Source of the DNA: Stomatobaculum sp.
GTDB lineage: Bacteria > Bacillota_A > Clostridia > Lachnospirales > Lachnospiraceae
Length of the DNA: 64,000 bases
Reading direction: 5' to 3'
Assembly (NCBI GenBank): GCA_017449925.1
Contig: JAFSYO010000085.1
Location: 1 to 64,000 of the forward strand
A program made the position numbers and the translations under genes. Each line of letters starts with the position of its first letter. The first letter of the stretch is position 1. The notes under the pieces are model-generated. The model was not told where the DNA came from. It was given only the letters and a program-made list of their open reading frames with translations, and made no database searches. Positions 7,864 to 16,474 of this stretch are shown piece by piece.

Positions 7864-10023
7864 TTACAAAATCATCGACAAACCGATGCGTTTCTTTTTC
7901 AGGTCCACTTCGACGACTTTCACGTCGACCACATCTCCGACGCTGACCACGTCCAGGGGATGTTTCACAAATTTCTTTTTTGACATGCGGGAGATGTGCA
8001 CCAGGCCGTCCTGGTGTACCCCGATATCCACAAAGGCGCCGAAATCGATGACGTTCCGGACTGTTCCTTTCAGGATCATGCCGGGCTTCAGGTCCTCCAT
8101 GCTCATGACGTCGCTCTTCAGGATGGGCAGGGGCATGTCCTCCCGGGGATCCCGGCCGGCGGTGGTCAGTTCCTTGATGACCGCCTTGACAGTGATCTCG
8201 CCGACGCCGAACTCTTCTGTGAACTTCTGGTAGAACTCCTTTTCCTGCTTCTTTCCTACATAAATGGAGACCGGTCCGTTGGACAGTTCTTCTTCGGAGA
8301 GGCCGGTGGATTCCAGCAGGGCCTTTGCCAGCGGGTAGCTCTCGGGGTGAACTCCGGTGCTGTCCAGGGGCTCCGTTCCTCCGGAGATCCGAAGAAAGCC
8401 GGCGCACTGTTCAAAGGCCTTCGGCCCGAGCTTCGGCACCTTAAGAAGCTGCTTCCGCGCGGTAAAACGGCCGTTTTCCTCCCGGTAGGCGACGATATTC
8501 TTCGCGGTAGCCTTCGTGATGCCGGAAATATACTGCAAAAGCGGGGCAGAGGCAGTGTTCAGGTCCACGCCCACCGCGTTCACGCAGTCCTCCACCACGC
8601 CGTTCAGCGCTTCGCCCAACTTTTTCTGATCCATGTCGTGCTGGTACTGGCCCACGCCGATAGATTTCGGGTCGATCTTCACCAGCTCCGCCAGGGGATC
8701 CTGCACCCTGCGGGCGATGGAAGCGGCGCTTCGCTGTCCCACGTCGAACTCCGGGAACTCCTCGGTGGCCAGGGCACTGGCGGAATAAACTGAGGCCCCT
8801 GCCTCGTTGGTGATCACATAGTACACTTTTTCCGGGATGTCCCGCAGGACGCCGGACAGGAACTGCTCTGACTCCCGGGACGCGGTGCCGTTGCCCACGG
8901 ACACCAGAGTGATATGGTACTTTTTCACCAGTTCCCGGATCTTCGCCGCTGCCGCCCTCTGCTTCGCCTCGTTAGTAGGCGCCGTCGGATAGATCACCGC
9001 GGTGTCCAGCACTTTTCCGGTGGCGTCCACCACGGCCAGCTTGCATCCTGTGCGGAAAGCGGGATCCCAGCCCAGAACGGTCTCTCCCGTGATGGGCGGC
9101 TGCATCAGCAGCTGGTGCAGGTTCTTCCGGAATACCACGATGGCTCCGTCTTCCGCTTTTTCCGTCAGTTCGTTCCTCAGTTCCCGCTCGATGGAGGGAG
9201 CGATGAGGCGGTAATAACTGTCCTCGATGGTGCGGCTCATCGCTTCCCGGGTCGCCGGGTTATTCCCTTTTATAAGATGGCTCTTCAGGAAATTCAGGAT
9301 CTCCTCCTCCGGGGCTTCGATCCACACCTTCAGGATCTTCTCCTTCTCGCCGCGGTTAATGGCGAGCACCCGGTAGCCGGAGGCCTTAGCGACGGGTTCC
9401 GTGAAATTGTAGTAAGTCTCGTAGACGGACTTTTCCTCCGCGTTCTTCGCCTCGGAGGCCAGAACGCCGCGCCGCTCCGTCACGCCGCGCACATAGGAAC
9501 GGATCACCTGAGCGTCGGAGAAACGCTCCGCCAGGATATCGCAGGCTCCCTGGATCGCCTCCTCCGGGGTCAGCACGCCCTTTTCCTCCGACAGGAAGGG
9601 CTGTGCCTCCTCCTCCAGCGTCTTTTCCGTCTTCTGGGCCCAAATGATGTCCGCCAGACCCGTGAGGCCCTTTTCCACCGCCGCAGTGGCGCGGGTGGAG
9701 CGCTTCGGGCGGTATGGGCGGTAGATGTCATCCACCGCGACGCTCGTCTCGGCGGCTTCGATCTGGGCCGCCAGCTCCGGAGTGAGTTTGCCCTGGGCTT
9801 CGATGGACTCCCGCACCTTTGCCTTCTTCTCCTCCAGGTTCCGGAGCGCGGTGAGACGGGTACCCAGAGTGCGGAGCTGTTCGTCGTTCAGAGCCCCTGT
9901 CGCTTCTTTTCTGTACCGCGCGATGAACGGGATGGTGCAGCCCTCGTCGATCAGCTTCACCGCAGCGTCTACCTGACCCTGCCCGACTTCCAGTTCCTCC
10001 GCGATCTTTTTAATAATATCCAT
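7864..10023 (-). CDS. tex: Tex-family RNA-binding transcription accessory protein
   Basis: Tex is a nucleic-acid-binding protein that helps transcription and RNA metabolism. The 719-residue product shows the family order: helical N-terminal domain with IPFIARYRKEATGALND, a YqgF-like nuclease fold in the middle (LGWDPAFRTGCKLAVVDATG), helix-hairpin-helix motifs (LLQYISGITKATAKNIVAYR), and a C-terminal S1 domain (GTVRNVIDFGAFVDIGVHQD). The ATG at 10023 is preferred to one 17 codons earlier because AAGGTAAG precedes it and because the promoter -10 box at 10065-10070 would overlap a longer reading frame. Confidence 0.95.
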   Translation of the reverse strand: MDIIKKIAEELEVGQGQVDAAVKLIDEGCTIPFIARYRKEATGALNDEQLRTLGTRLTALRNLEEKKAKVRESIEAQGKLTPELAAQIEAAETSVAVDDIYRPYRPKRSTRATAAVEKGLTGLADIIWAQKTEKTLEEEAQPFLSEEKGVLTPEEAIQGACDILAERFSDAQVIRSYVRGVTERRGVLASEAKNAEEKSVYETYYNFTEPVAKASGYRVLAINRGEKEKILKVWIEAPEEEILNFLKSHLIKGNNPATREAMSRTIEDSYYRLIAPSIERELRNELTEKAEDGAIVVFRKNLHQLLMQPPITGETVLGWDPAFRTGCKLAVVDATGKVLDTAVIYPTAPTNEAKQRAAAAKIRELVKKYHITLVSVGNGTASRESEQFLSGVLRDIPEKVYYVITNEAGASVYSASALATEEFPEFDVGQRSAASIARRVQDPLAELVKIDPKSIGVGQYQHDMDQKKLGEALNGVVEDCVNAVGVDLNTASAPLLQYISGITKATAKNIVAYREENGRFTARKQLLKVPKLGPKAFEQCAGFLRISGGTEPLDSTGVHPESYPLAKALLESTGLSEEELSNGPVSIYVGKKQEKEFYQKFTEEFGVGEITVKAVIKELTTAGRDPREDMPLPILKSDVMSMEDLKPGMILKGTVRNVIDFGAFVDIGVHQDGLVHISRMSKKKFVKHPLDVVSVGDVVDVKVVEVDLKKKRIGLSMIL

Positions 10024-10064
10024 ACTGCTTACCTTCTTTGAATCTGATTTAAAGCTTTTCACCG

Positions 10065-10093
10065 AGTATACCAACGCGCGGTCAAAATCTCAA
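10065..10093 (-). promoter_or_regulatory. Sigma-A promoter of the tex operon
   Basis: On the minus strand TTGAGA (10088-10093) and TATACT (10065-10070) are 17 bp apart, about 42 bp before the chosen tex start. Confidence 0.65.
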
Positions 10094-10238
10094 TCCGCCG
10101 CTTTTATGGCATTTCTCCCCCCGTCCCTGTAAAAAAATGGTATAATCCTTTAAAAAGTGCGCAGCGCGCAGCGATTCGTGTTATCATAATTCTCAAACAA
10201 TTCAAAGCATTTTTGCGCAACTTCGAGGAGGTCCCTTT

Positions 10239-11138
10239 ATGGAACAGCAGATGTTTAACAACACCAGTATCCTCGCATGGCTTACGTATTACGCCGAGCA
10301 CACCCAGGTGGACCTTGGAAAGGTCAAGATCCTGGACATCACCCGCAAGAACAAGAACCTGATCCCCACAGTGGAATCCCACAACAACACGCTGGTCTTC
10401 ACCGAGGCCGGTCATCCGGACATCTTTTACCGCATGTGGGCCGCCGGTCTGGGCGAGTGCCGTGTCTGGTACAACGAGGGCAGCGATCCCACCGGACAGA
10501 TCTACAACAAGCCTGTGCGGGAGATGATCAACCGCGGCATCAACGCCTCCGCGGCTATGCTGATCATCAACCCCAACGCCCGGTCCACCCAGAAGATCGG
10601 CATGCGGAACATGAACTTTTCCTGCGGCTCCGTCCACTACGTGGGCAGCGAGATCCGGGCGGTGATGCTTTCCAAGATGCATATCGACCAGGGAGACAAT
10701 CTCTGCATCATCAGCGGCGAGTCCATCGCCGTGGAAGCGGCGCTCCTGGCCCCGGAGGGGACCATCATCGCCGTGGAGTACAATAAGAATGACCGCCGCA
10801 CCCTGGAGGACAATACCCACGAGTTCGGCCTTCACAACGTCGAGATCATCGACCATGTGGACGATGAGACCATGAAGGGGCTGCCGGTTCCGTCCTTCAC
10901 CATGCTCGTGGCATCCGCCAGCATGGAACAGGAGATCGAGTGCCTGCTGCGTCTGAATCCCCACATGGAGTTCATGATCTACACTCTGGATTTCCAGTGC
11001 GCCGCCTCTCTTCCGGCCCTGTTCGAGCACTACGGCATCGGAGAGACGGAAGTCCTGCAGATCGCGGTCAGCAAGCTGAACTCAAAGCGGAACTTCATCG
11101 CGGAACCCGCTCCCTGGATCATTACCGGAAAGGCGTGA
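10239..11138 (+). CDS. CbiT/CobL-like protein with degenerate SAM-binding motif
   Basis: Residues 134-215 resemble the precorrin-6Y/8x methyltransferase CbiT: GSEIRAVMLSKMHIDQGD, then APEGTIIAVEYNKNDRRTLE and LHNVEIIDH. Residues 60-112 vaguely resemble the second half of CbiE, the usual fusion partner in CobL. The glycine-rich S-adenosylmethionine loop, normally GxGxGxxS, is here CIISGESIAVEAA, so classical SAM binding is doubtful. No other cobalamin gene is in the window; trpS follows 76 bp downstream. The AGGAGG ribosome binding site and conserved-looking core argue for a real protein. Function is unknown; it could be a methyltransferase with altered cofactor use or a non-enzymatic derivative. 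Confidence 0.6.
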   Translation: MEQQMFNNTSILAWLTYYAEHTQVDLGKVKILDITRKNKNLIPTVESHNNTLVFTEAGHPDIFYRMWAAGLGECRVWYNEGSDPTGQIYNKPVREMINRGINASAAMLIINPNARSTQKIGMRNMNFSCGSVHYVGSEIRAVMLSKMHIDQGDNLCIISGESIAVEAALLAPEGTIIAVEYNKNDRRTLEDNTHEFGLHNVEIIDHVDDETMKGLPVPSFTMLVASASMEQEIECLLRLNPHMEFMIYTLDFQCAASLPALFEHYGIGETEVLQIAVSKLNSKRNFIAEPAPWIITGKA

Positions 11139-11214
11139 CGTCCGGAAGCGGCCCGGAACAGCCAACAGAATAAAAAGGAACAAAATACCTGCTCAGGAGG
11201 CTTTGTCAGAACCT

Positions 11215-12216
11215 ATGGAAACAGAAAAAAAGATCATGCTCTCCGGAATCCAGCCCAGCGGCGATCTTCACCTCGGAAACTACCTCGGCGCCATCAAGAA
11301 CTGGGCGGACCGTGTCAATGATTTCGAGTGCTTCTACTTTATGGCGGACCTGCACACCATCACGGTGCGGCAGGACCCAAAGGACCTGCGCCGCCGTTCC
11401 CTGGAGATGCTCGCGCTGTATATCGCCTGCGGTCTGGACCCCGAAAAGAACACGCTGTTCCTCCAGTCCCATGTTCCGGCCCACGCGCAGCTGGGCTGGG
11501 TCCTGGACTGCTACACCATGTTCGGCGAACTGAGCCGCATGACCCAGTTCAAGGATAAATCCGAAAAACATAAGGACAACATCAACGCGGGCCTCTTCAC
11601 CTACCCGTCCCTGATGGCGGCGGATATTCTTCTGTACCAGCCCCACTTTGTCCCGGTGGGCGAGGACCAGAAACAGCACGTGGAGCTGACCAGGAACCTG
11701 GCGATCCGCTTCAACAATCTTTACGGCGAGACCTTCCGTGTGCCGGAGCCTTACATCTCCAAGGTAGGCGCCAGGATCTACGGTCTGTCCACCCCCGGAC
11801 AGAAAATGTCCAAGTCTGTTCCCGACGGCTGCGTGTTCCTGATGGACGAGCCGAACGTCATCATGAAGAAGTTCAAGCGTGCCGTGACAGATTCCGACTC
11901 GGAGCACTGTGTCCGCTACGACAAGGAAAACAAGCCCGGCGTGTCGAACCTGATCGCCATCTACTCCACGGTCACAGGAAAGACTGTCGCTGAGATCGAA
12001 AAGGAATTCGAGAACGACGGCTACGGCGTCTTCAAGCCCGCCGTGGGCGAGGCCGTGGTAGATATCCTGACCCCGATCCGGGAGGAAGCAAAGCGGCTGA
12101 TGGCAGACAAGGCTTATCTCAACGGCATATACAAGGCCGGCGCCGAGAAAGCGTCCTACATTGCCGGCAAGACCCTCCGCAAGGTCTACAAAAAGGTCGG
12201 TTTCTATCAGCTGTAA
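11215..12216 (+). CDS. trpS: Tryptophanyl-tRNA synthetase
   Basis: This class I aminoacyl-tRNA synthetase charges tRNA-Trp. The HIGH-type motif is PSGDLHLGNYLGA near residue 17 and the KMSKS loop is PGQKMSKSVPDG near residue 195. Its length (333 residues) is normal. An AGGAGG lies at 11195-11200; ATG 11215 is chosen although the spacing of 14 is long, because the TTG at 11203 would be only 2 nt away. No T-box is seen directly upstream; the T-box found downstream belongs to the next operon. Confidence 0.95.
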   Translation: METEKKIMLSGIQPSGDLHLGNYLGAIKNWADRVNDFECFYFMADLHTITVRQDPKDLRRRSLEMLALYIACGLDPEKNTLFLQSHVPAHAQLGWVLDCYTMFGELSRMTQFKDKSEKHKDNINAGLFTYPSLMAADILLYQPHFVPVGEDQKQHVELTRNLAIRFNNLYGETFRVPEPYISKVGARIYGLSTPGQKMSKSVPDGCVFLMDEPNVIMKKFKRAVTDSDSEHCVRYDKENKPGVSNLIAIYSTVTGKTVAEIEKEFENDGYGVFKPAVGEAVVDILTPIREEAKRLMADKAYLNGIYKAGAEKASYIAGKTLRKVYKKVGFYQL

Positions 12217-12251
12217 GCCTTTTCCCTCTGCCATGGCAGAAAGAAAAGAAT

Positions 12252-12281
12252 TGACAGTTCCCGCCTTGTCCGCTTATAATC
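12252..12281 (+). promoter_or_regulatory. Promoter of the T-box/oxidoreductase operon
   Basis: TTGACA (12252-12257) and TATAAT (12276-12281) are separated by 18 bp, about 60 bp before the first conserved T-box leader sequence. Confidence 0.75.
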
Positions 12282-12334
12282 GAATCTGTTCCGGCCGCCT
12301 GAGAGCGGCGGCACACTATACAACCACTGTTTTT

Positions 12335-12620
12335 TAAAGATACTGACGGAGAGAGTAAGTCCCGGGAAAGGTTACAGAGAGCCTGCAGAGGTGAGAGCAG
12401 GCACCGGAAACAGAACCGAAAATCACTCCCGAATCGCGGCCCGAACTGCGGCCGGAGGCAGACCGAGATCTGCTCCGCCCCCGCAGCTAGATACCGACGG
12501 ATTTCCCCGTTACAGGAAGCGCGTATGTTCGTACGCAGTCTATGGGTGGTACAGCGAAGGTACACTATGCATGTTCAGCAGCCTTCGTCCCTGACAATAG
12601 GGACGAAGGCTGCTTTGTTT
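12335..12620 (+). promoter_or_regulatory. T-box riboswitch, isoleucine specifier (AUC)
   Basis: This leader fills most of the 416 bp gap between trpS and the oxidoreductase operon. It has the clostridial T-box start GACGGAGAGAGTAAG, the AGAGAGCC...GGTGAGAGCAGGC distal part of stem I, the CGGATTTCCCCGTTA closing segment, and the hallmark T-box bulge TGGGTGGTACAGCG (12543-12556). A perfect 15 bp terminator stem follows (12577-12591 with 12600-12614) with a T-rich tail. Aligned with known leaders, the specifier loop reads GAAAATCACTC, placing AUC (Ile) at 12422-12424. Uncharged tRNA-Ile would block the terminator and switch on the downstream genes. The specifier is my reading by eye and is less sure than the T-box itself. 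Confidence 0.9.
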
Positions 12621-12633
12621 GAGGAGGTAACCC

Positions 12634-13311
12634 ATGAAAAAAGATATGATCGAGATCCGCTGGCACGGAAGAGGCGGCCAGGGCGCGAAGACTGCCTGCC
12701 TGCTTCTTGCGGACGCTGCCTTTTCTTCCGGCAAGCACGTCCAGGGCTTTCCGGAGTACGGACCGGAACGCATGGGCGCCCCCATCACGGCATACAACCG
12801 GATCAGCGACACAGCCTGCACCATCCACTCCAATATTTACAAACCGGATTATGTGGCGGTGGTGGATGAGTCCCTGCTGTCCTCCGTCCATGTGACGGAC
12901 GGCCTGAACCCGGAGGGCGCCATCATCATAAATTCCCCGAAACAGCCGGAGGAGCTGCGTCCTCTGCTGCGGGGCTACCAGGGAGAGGTACGGACCATCG
13001 ACGCCCGGAAGATCTCCGAGCGCTACCTGGGCGGCTATTTCCCCAACACCCCCATGCTGGCGGCTGTGGTGGCGGTGAGCGGCGTCCTGGACCCGGAACA
13101 GTTCACGGCTGACATGGAGGCCAGCTTCCGGCACAAATTCGCCACGAAGCCCCAGGTGATCGACGGAAATATGAACTGCCTCCGTCATACCATGGAGGAG
13201 ATCACCCAGTCCCGGTCCGCGGGAACCCACAGGCACTCTGCCGCATCCGGACACCGGAAATCCGACGATCCCGTGAAGCAGTCAAAAATGGAAAAGGAGG
13301 CACGGGCATGA
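12634..13311 (+). CDS. 2-oxoacid:ferredoxin oxidoreductase, gamma subunit
   Basis: First gene of a four-subunit ferredoxin oxidoreductase that oxidatively decarboxylates a 2-oxoacid to acyl-CoA. The gamma fold is recognised from IRWHGRGGQGAKTACLLLA at the N-terminus and PEYGPERMGAPITAYNRIS. It is 225 residues with a basic, low-complexity C-terminal extension. Gene order gamma-delta-alpha-beta is that of pyruvate and branched-chain 2-oxoacid (POR/VOR) enzymes. The Ile T-box upstream favours a branched-chain 2-oxoacid substrate; this is inference. GAGGAGG precedes the ATG, and the gene overlaps the next by 4 bp. Confidence 0.9.
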   Translation: MKKDMIEIRWHGRGGQGAKTACLLLADAAFSSGKHVQGFPEYGPERMGAPITAYNRISDTACTIHSNIYKPDYVAVVDESLLSSVHVTDGLNPEGAIIINSPKQPEELRPLLRGYQGEVRTIDARKISERYLGGYFPNTPMLAAVVAVSGVLDPEQFTADMEASFRHKFATKPQVIDGNMNCLRHTMEEITQSRSAGTHRHSAASGHRKSDDPVKQSKMEKEARA

Positions 13312-13619
13312 GCATCATCCGCGCAAAAGATATCAACGAACAGTCTCCCTGGCAGGAAATGACTCCCGGCGGAGAGATCTACGAGGGCGGCACCTCGAAG
13401 CTCACCATGACCGGCGAGTGGCGCTCGGACGTCCCGGTCTGGGATCCGGTGAAATGCCGGCAGTGCCTGCTCTGTGCCCCCTTCTGCCCGGACTCTTCCA
13501 TTCCGGTGAAAGACGGAAAGAGACTGGACTTTGACTTTGACCACTGCAAGGGCTGCGGCATCTGCTGGACCGTATGTCCCTTCCAGGCGATCATGATGAA
13601 GAAGGAGGTGCGTGAATGA
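13308..13619 (+). CDS. 2-oxoacid:ferredoxin oxidoreductase, delta (ferredoxin) subunit
   Basis: This 103-residue subunit carries two [4Fe-4S] clusters that pass electrons to free ferredoxin. The two CxxCxxCxxxCP motifs are CRQCLLCAPFCPD near residue 48 and CKGCGICWTVCPF near residue 82. Start and stop overlap the gamma and alpha genes by 4 bp each, a sign of translational coupling and fixed stoichiometry. Confidence 0.93.
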   Translation: MSIIRAKDINEQSPWQEMTPGGEIYEGGTSKLTMTGEWRSDVPVWDPVKCRQCLLCAPFCPDSSIPVKDGKRLDFDFDHCKGCGICWTVCPFQAIMMKKEVRE

Positions 13620-14866
13620 GCATCCGGGAACGTCTTTCCGGCAACGAAGCCGTTGCCTGGGCCATGCGGCAGATCAATCCTGACGTCTTCGCCGCCTTCC
13701 CCATCACCCCTTCCACCGAGATCCCCCAGTACTTCGCACAGTACGTGGCGGACGGGAAAGTGGACACTGAATATGTCACGGTGGAAAGCGAGCACTCCTC
13801 CATGTCCACCTGCATCGGCGCCGCCGCGGCGGGTGCCCGGGCAGTGACCGCCACCAGCTCCGCGGGCCTTGCCTTCATGTACGAGGTGCTGTACGTAGCC
13901 GCTTCCTCCCGTCTTCCCATCACTCTGGCGGTGGTGAACCGGACTCTGACCGGCCCCATCAACATCAACAACGACCACTCCGATTCCATGGGTGCCCGGG
14001 ACTCCGGCTGGATCCAGCTCTACGCGGAGAACAACCAGGAGGCCTACGACAACTATCTCCAGGCCATGCGGATCTCCGAGACGCCGGACGTCCGGCTCCC
14101 CATCATGATCTGCCAGGACGGCTTCATCACTTCCCACGCGGTGGAAAACATCCTCCTGGAGGAGGATGACGCCGTGAAGAAGTTCGTCGGCGAGTATGAA
14201 CCGGAGCACGCCCTTATCGGCCGCGACCATCCCCTCGCCGTGGGTCCCTACGACACCTGCCCCTTCTGCATGGAACACAAGATCCAGCAGGCCGAGGCCA
14301 TGAAGAACGCGAAGAAAGCGGTGCTGAAGGTCGCAGCGGATTTTGAGCGGACCTTCGGAAGACACTACGGCTTCTTCGAGGAATACTGCCTGGAAGATGC
14401 GGAGATCGCGCTGGTGCTGATCGGTTCCACTGCCGGCACCGCGAAGGCCTGCATCGGCAGACTGAGAAAAGAAGGCGTGAAGGCCGGACTCCTGAAGGTC
14501 CGGATGTTCCGTCCCTTCCCGGCGGAGGAGATCGCCGCCGCTCTCTCCCATGTGAAGGCAGTGGCCGTCATGGACAAGAGCGAAGGTTTCTCCGGCGAGG
14601 GAGGCCCGCTGTTCGCGGAAGTGCGCTCCGCCTGCTACGACCTGGAGACCCGCCCGCGGATGATCAACGTGGTCTACGGTCTTGCCGGAAGAGACTGCGC
14701 GGTGGAGGACATCGACCGCGTGTACCGCTATCTTCAGAACATCCTCGCCACCGGCGTCACCGGGCCGCTGTACATCCATATGGGACAGCGCTCCTCGGCA
14801 GCGGAACTGCTGGGACCGGAGTCCGCGGCAGCTGATCCTGCGGCGGCAGGAAAGAAAGGAGAGTGA
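13616..14866 (+). CDS. 2-oxoacid:ferredoxin oxidoreductase, alpha subunit
   Basis: The alpha subunit of 416 residues contains the pyrimidine-binding part of the thiamine diphosphate site. The N-terminal half has the family motif AAFPITPSTEIPQYFA and the conserved TVESEHSSMSTCIGAAAAGA near residue 60, followed by TSSAGLAFMYE. The C-terminal domain (from about residue 255, EIALVLIGSTAGTAKACI) is the transketolase-like third domain. The acidic tail after residue 400 is variable. It overlaps delta by 4 bp and is followed by beta after 5 bp. Confidence 0.93.
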   Translation: MSIRERLSGNEAVAWAMRQINPDVFAAFPITPSTEIPQYFAQYVADGKVDTEYVTVESEHSSMSTCIGAAAAGARAVTATSSAGLAFMYEVLYVAASSRLPITLAVVNRTLTGPININNDHSDSMGARDSGWIQLYAENNQEAYDNYLQAMRISETPDVRLPIMICQDGFITSHAVENILLEEDDAVKKFVGEYEPEHALIGRDHPLAVGPYDTCPFCMEHKIQQAEAMKNAKKAVLKVAADFERTFGRHYGFFEEYCLEDAEIALVLIGSTAGTAKACIGRLRKEGVKAGLLKVRMFRPFPAEEIAAALSHVKAVAVMDKSEGFSGEGGPLFAEVRSACYDLETRPRMINVVYGLAGRDCAVEDIDRVYRYLQNILATGVTGPLYIHMGQRSSAAELLGPESAAADPAAAGKKGE

Positions 14867-14871
14867 GAGCC

Positions 14872-15801
14872 ATGGCCTATAATCATAAACTGGAGCTTTC
14901 CAAGCCGGAGCGCTTCGCCCCGGGACACCGCCTCTGCGCAGGCTGCGGTGCCGGCATCACCTGCCGCGCCATGATGCGGGCAGTGGATCCCCAGGACAAA
15001 GCGGTCGTCACCAACGCCACCGGCTGCCTGGAGGTCTCCTCCTTCCTGTATCCCTACACCGCCTGGGAAGACAGCTACATCCACGTGGCTTTTGAGAACG
15101 CCTCCGCAGTCTGCGGCGGCGCCGAAGCAGCCTACAACGCCCTGAAGCGCCGGGGCAAGGTGAAGGACAACGTCAAGTTCCTGACCATCGGCGGCGACGG
15201 CGGCACCTACGACATCGGCTTCCAGTCCCTTTCAGGCGCCATGGAGCGCGGTCACGACATGACCTACTTCTGCTATGACAACGAAGCCTACATGAACACC
15301 GGCATTCAGCGCTCCGGATCCACGCCGCGCTTTGCCAGTGCCACCACCACCCCCTCCGGCACAGAGTCCACAGGCAAAAAGCAGCACAAAAAGGACCTGA
15401 CCGAGATCCTGGCCGCCCACAATATCCCCTATGTGGCCCAGACCACCTTCATTTCAAATTTCAAGGACTTTCACGAGAAGGCACACCGCGCCATCTACAC
15501 CCCCGGTCCTGCCTTTGTGAACGTCCTGGCCCCCTGTCCCAGAGGCTGGCAGTATCCGGCCCACGAGCTGCCGAAGCTCTGCAAACTGGCGGTGGACACC
15601 TGCGTCTGGCCGCTGTACGAGATCGTCGAGGGCAGGTACTACCTGAGCTACGTGCCGAAGAAGAAACTCCCCGTGGAGGATTTCATGAGACTGCAGGGCC
15701 GTTTCCGCCACTGCTTCCAGCCCGGCAACGAATGGACCATCGAAGAGGCCCAGAACTACGTCGACGAAAAGTGGGAGAAACTGCTGGCGAAGTGCCAGTA
15801 A
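14872..15801 (+). CDS. 2-oxoacid:ferredoxin oxidoreductase, beta subunit
   Basis: The beta subunit binds the diphosphate and Mg of thiamine diphosphate: TIGGDGGTYDIGFQSLSGA near residue 105 with the later NEAYMNTGIQRS. Cysteines in LCAGCGAGITCR and NATGCLEVSS match those that hold the proximal [4Fe-4S] cluster in POR beta chains. ATG 14872 is chosen (309 residues) because AAAGGAGAG lies 8-9 nt upstream; the GTG at 14863 is too near that site. This is the last gene of the operon. Confidence 0.93.
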   Translation: MAYNHKLELSKPERFAPGHRLCAGCGAGITCRAMMRAVDPQDKAVVTNATGCLEVSSFLYPYTAWEDSYIHVAFENASAVCGGAEAAYNALKRRGKVKDNVKFLTIGGDGGTYDIGFQSLSGAMERGHDMTYFCYDNEAYMNTGIQRSGSTPRFASATTTPSGTESTGKKQHKKDLTEILAAHNIPYVAQTTFISNFKDFHEKAHRAIYTPGPAFVNVLAPCPRGWQYPAHELPKLCKLAVDTCVWPLYEIVEGRYYLSYVPKKKLPVEDFMRLQGRFRHCFQPGNEWTIEEAQNYVDEKWEKLLAKCQ

Positions 15802-15859
15802 GACCACCTGTTTCTTTTGGATCAGTCCCTAACAACCAGAAATGAAAAGGAGACGCATT

Positions 15860-16252
15860 ATGAGCAAAATTATGGAACGCTGCCAGGAACTAAGGGCATG
15901 CAATGATCCGCACTACAACTGCGCCCAGGCTGCTCTGACTCCCTTCGCGGAGGAAAAGGGAATGAAGACCGAGGACGCCATCGCCCTGACCGCCTGTTTC
16001 GGCAGCGGTATGAACATGGGCTCGGTGTGCGGCGCGGTGACCGGCGGACTGATGGCGCTGGGACTCTGCGGAAGAGGCGACGCCAAGAGCTGCCAGGAGT
16101 TCTGCCGCAGGATCAAGGCGAACCATGACGGCCTCATCAACTGCAAGGACCTGCTGCGGGTCATGGCAGAAAAGGGCGAGAAGAAAAAAGCCCACTGCGA
16201 CGGCATGGTCTTTGAAGCCGTGAAGCTCGTCGAGGAGATGCTCTCGGAGTAA
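15860..16252 (+). CDS. C_GCAxxG_C_C family protein
   Basis: This 130-residue protein belongs to a family of putative redox proteins named for spaced cysteines. Visible elements are YNCAQAALTPF, the GSGMNMGSVCGAVTGGLMALGL segment (shown here in part: SVCGAVTGG), CQEFCRR and a late NCKDLL cysteine. Members are commonly linked to metal or redox enzymes, but no reaction is established. AAAAGGAG (15845-15852) marks ATG 15860 as the start rather than an upstream ATG at 15842. It lies 58 bp after the oxidoreductase operon and may be co-transcribed with it. Confidence 0.85.
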   Translation: MSKIMERCQELRACNDPHYNCAQAALTPFAEEKGMKTEDAIALTACFGSGMNMGSVCGAVTGGLMALGLCGRGDAKSCQEFCRRIKANHDGLINCKDLLRVMAEKGEKKKAHCDGMVFEAVKLVEEMLSE

Positions 16253-16298
16253 AAAAACGACCTGATATCAATGGAAAACCGACAGTATTTGTCCTATT

Positions 16299-16332
16299 AC
16301 AGAACCGTCAGAAAAAACGCTGACGGTTCTGT
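16299..16332 (+). terminator. Hairpin, probable weak terminator
   Basis: A perfect 13 bp stem (16299-16311 with 16320-16332) with an A-rich loop lies 46 bp after the preceding stop. The T run that follows is short and interrupted, so termination may be partial. Confidence 0.5.
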
Positions 16333-16402
16333 TGCTTTATCCGTTTCCCTTGCTTTCTGCCAAGGAATCCTTTATCATTTGTTTTATCGGAGGAGCTTAA
16401 AA

Positions 16403-16474
16403 ATGCTTCCGTACCCGGGATGCTTTGCATCCCTTGTTGTAGTTTTATGGAATGTTTACAGAAATGGAGTATAA
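16403..16474 (+). CDS. Possible 23-residue leader peptide
   Basis: A short frame with a strong GGAGGAG (16389-16395) 7 nt before its ATG encodes a hydrophobic peptide containing LVVVLWNVY. Its stop codon directly abuts the ATG of the PurF-like gene, so it could couple or attenuate translation of that gene. The peptide spans a small hairpin (GGGATGC/GCATCCC). There is no similarity evidence. Confidence 0.3.
   Translation: MLPYPGCFASLVVVLWNVYRNGV

Noticed and set aside
16271..16402. Longer 67-residue frame before the PurF-like gene
   Set aside because: Its start has no ribosome site and it runs through a terminator-like hairpin; only the last 23 codons have a credible start.
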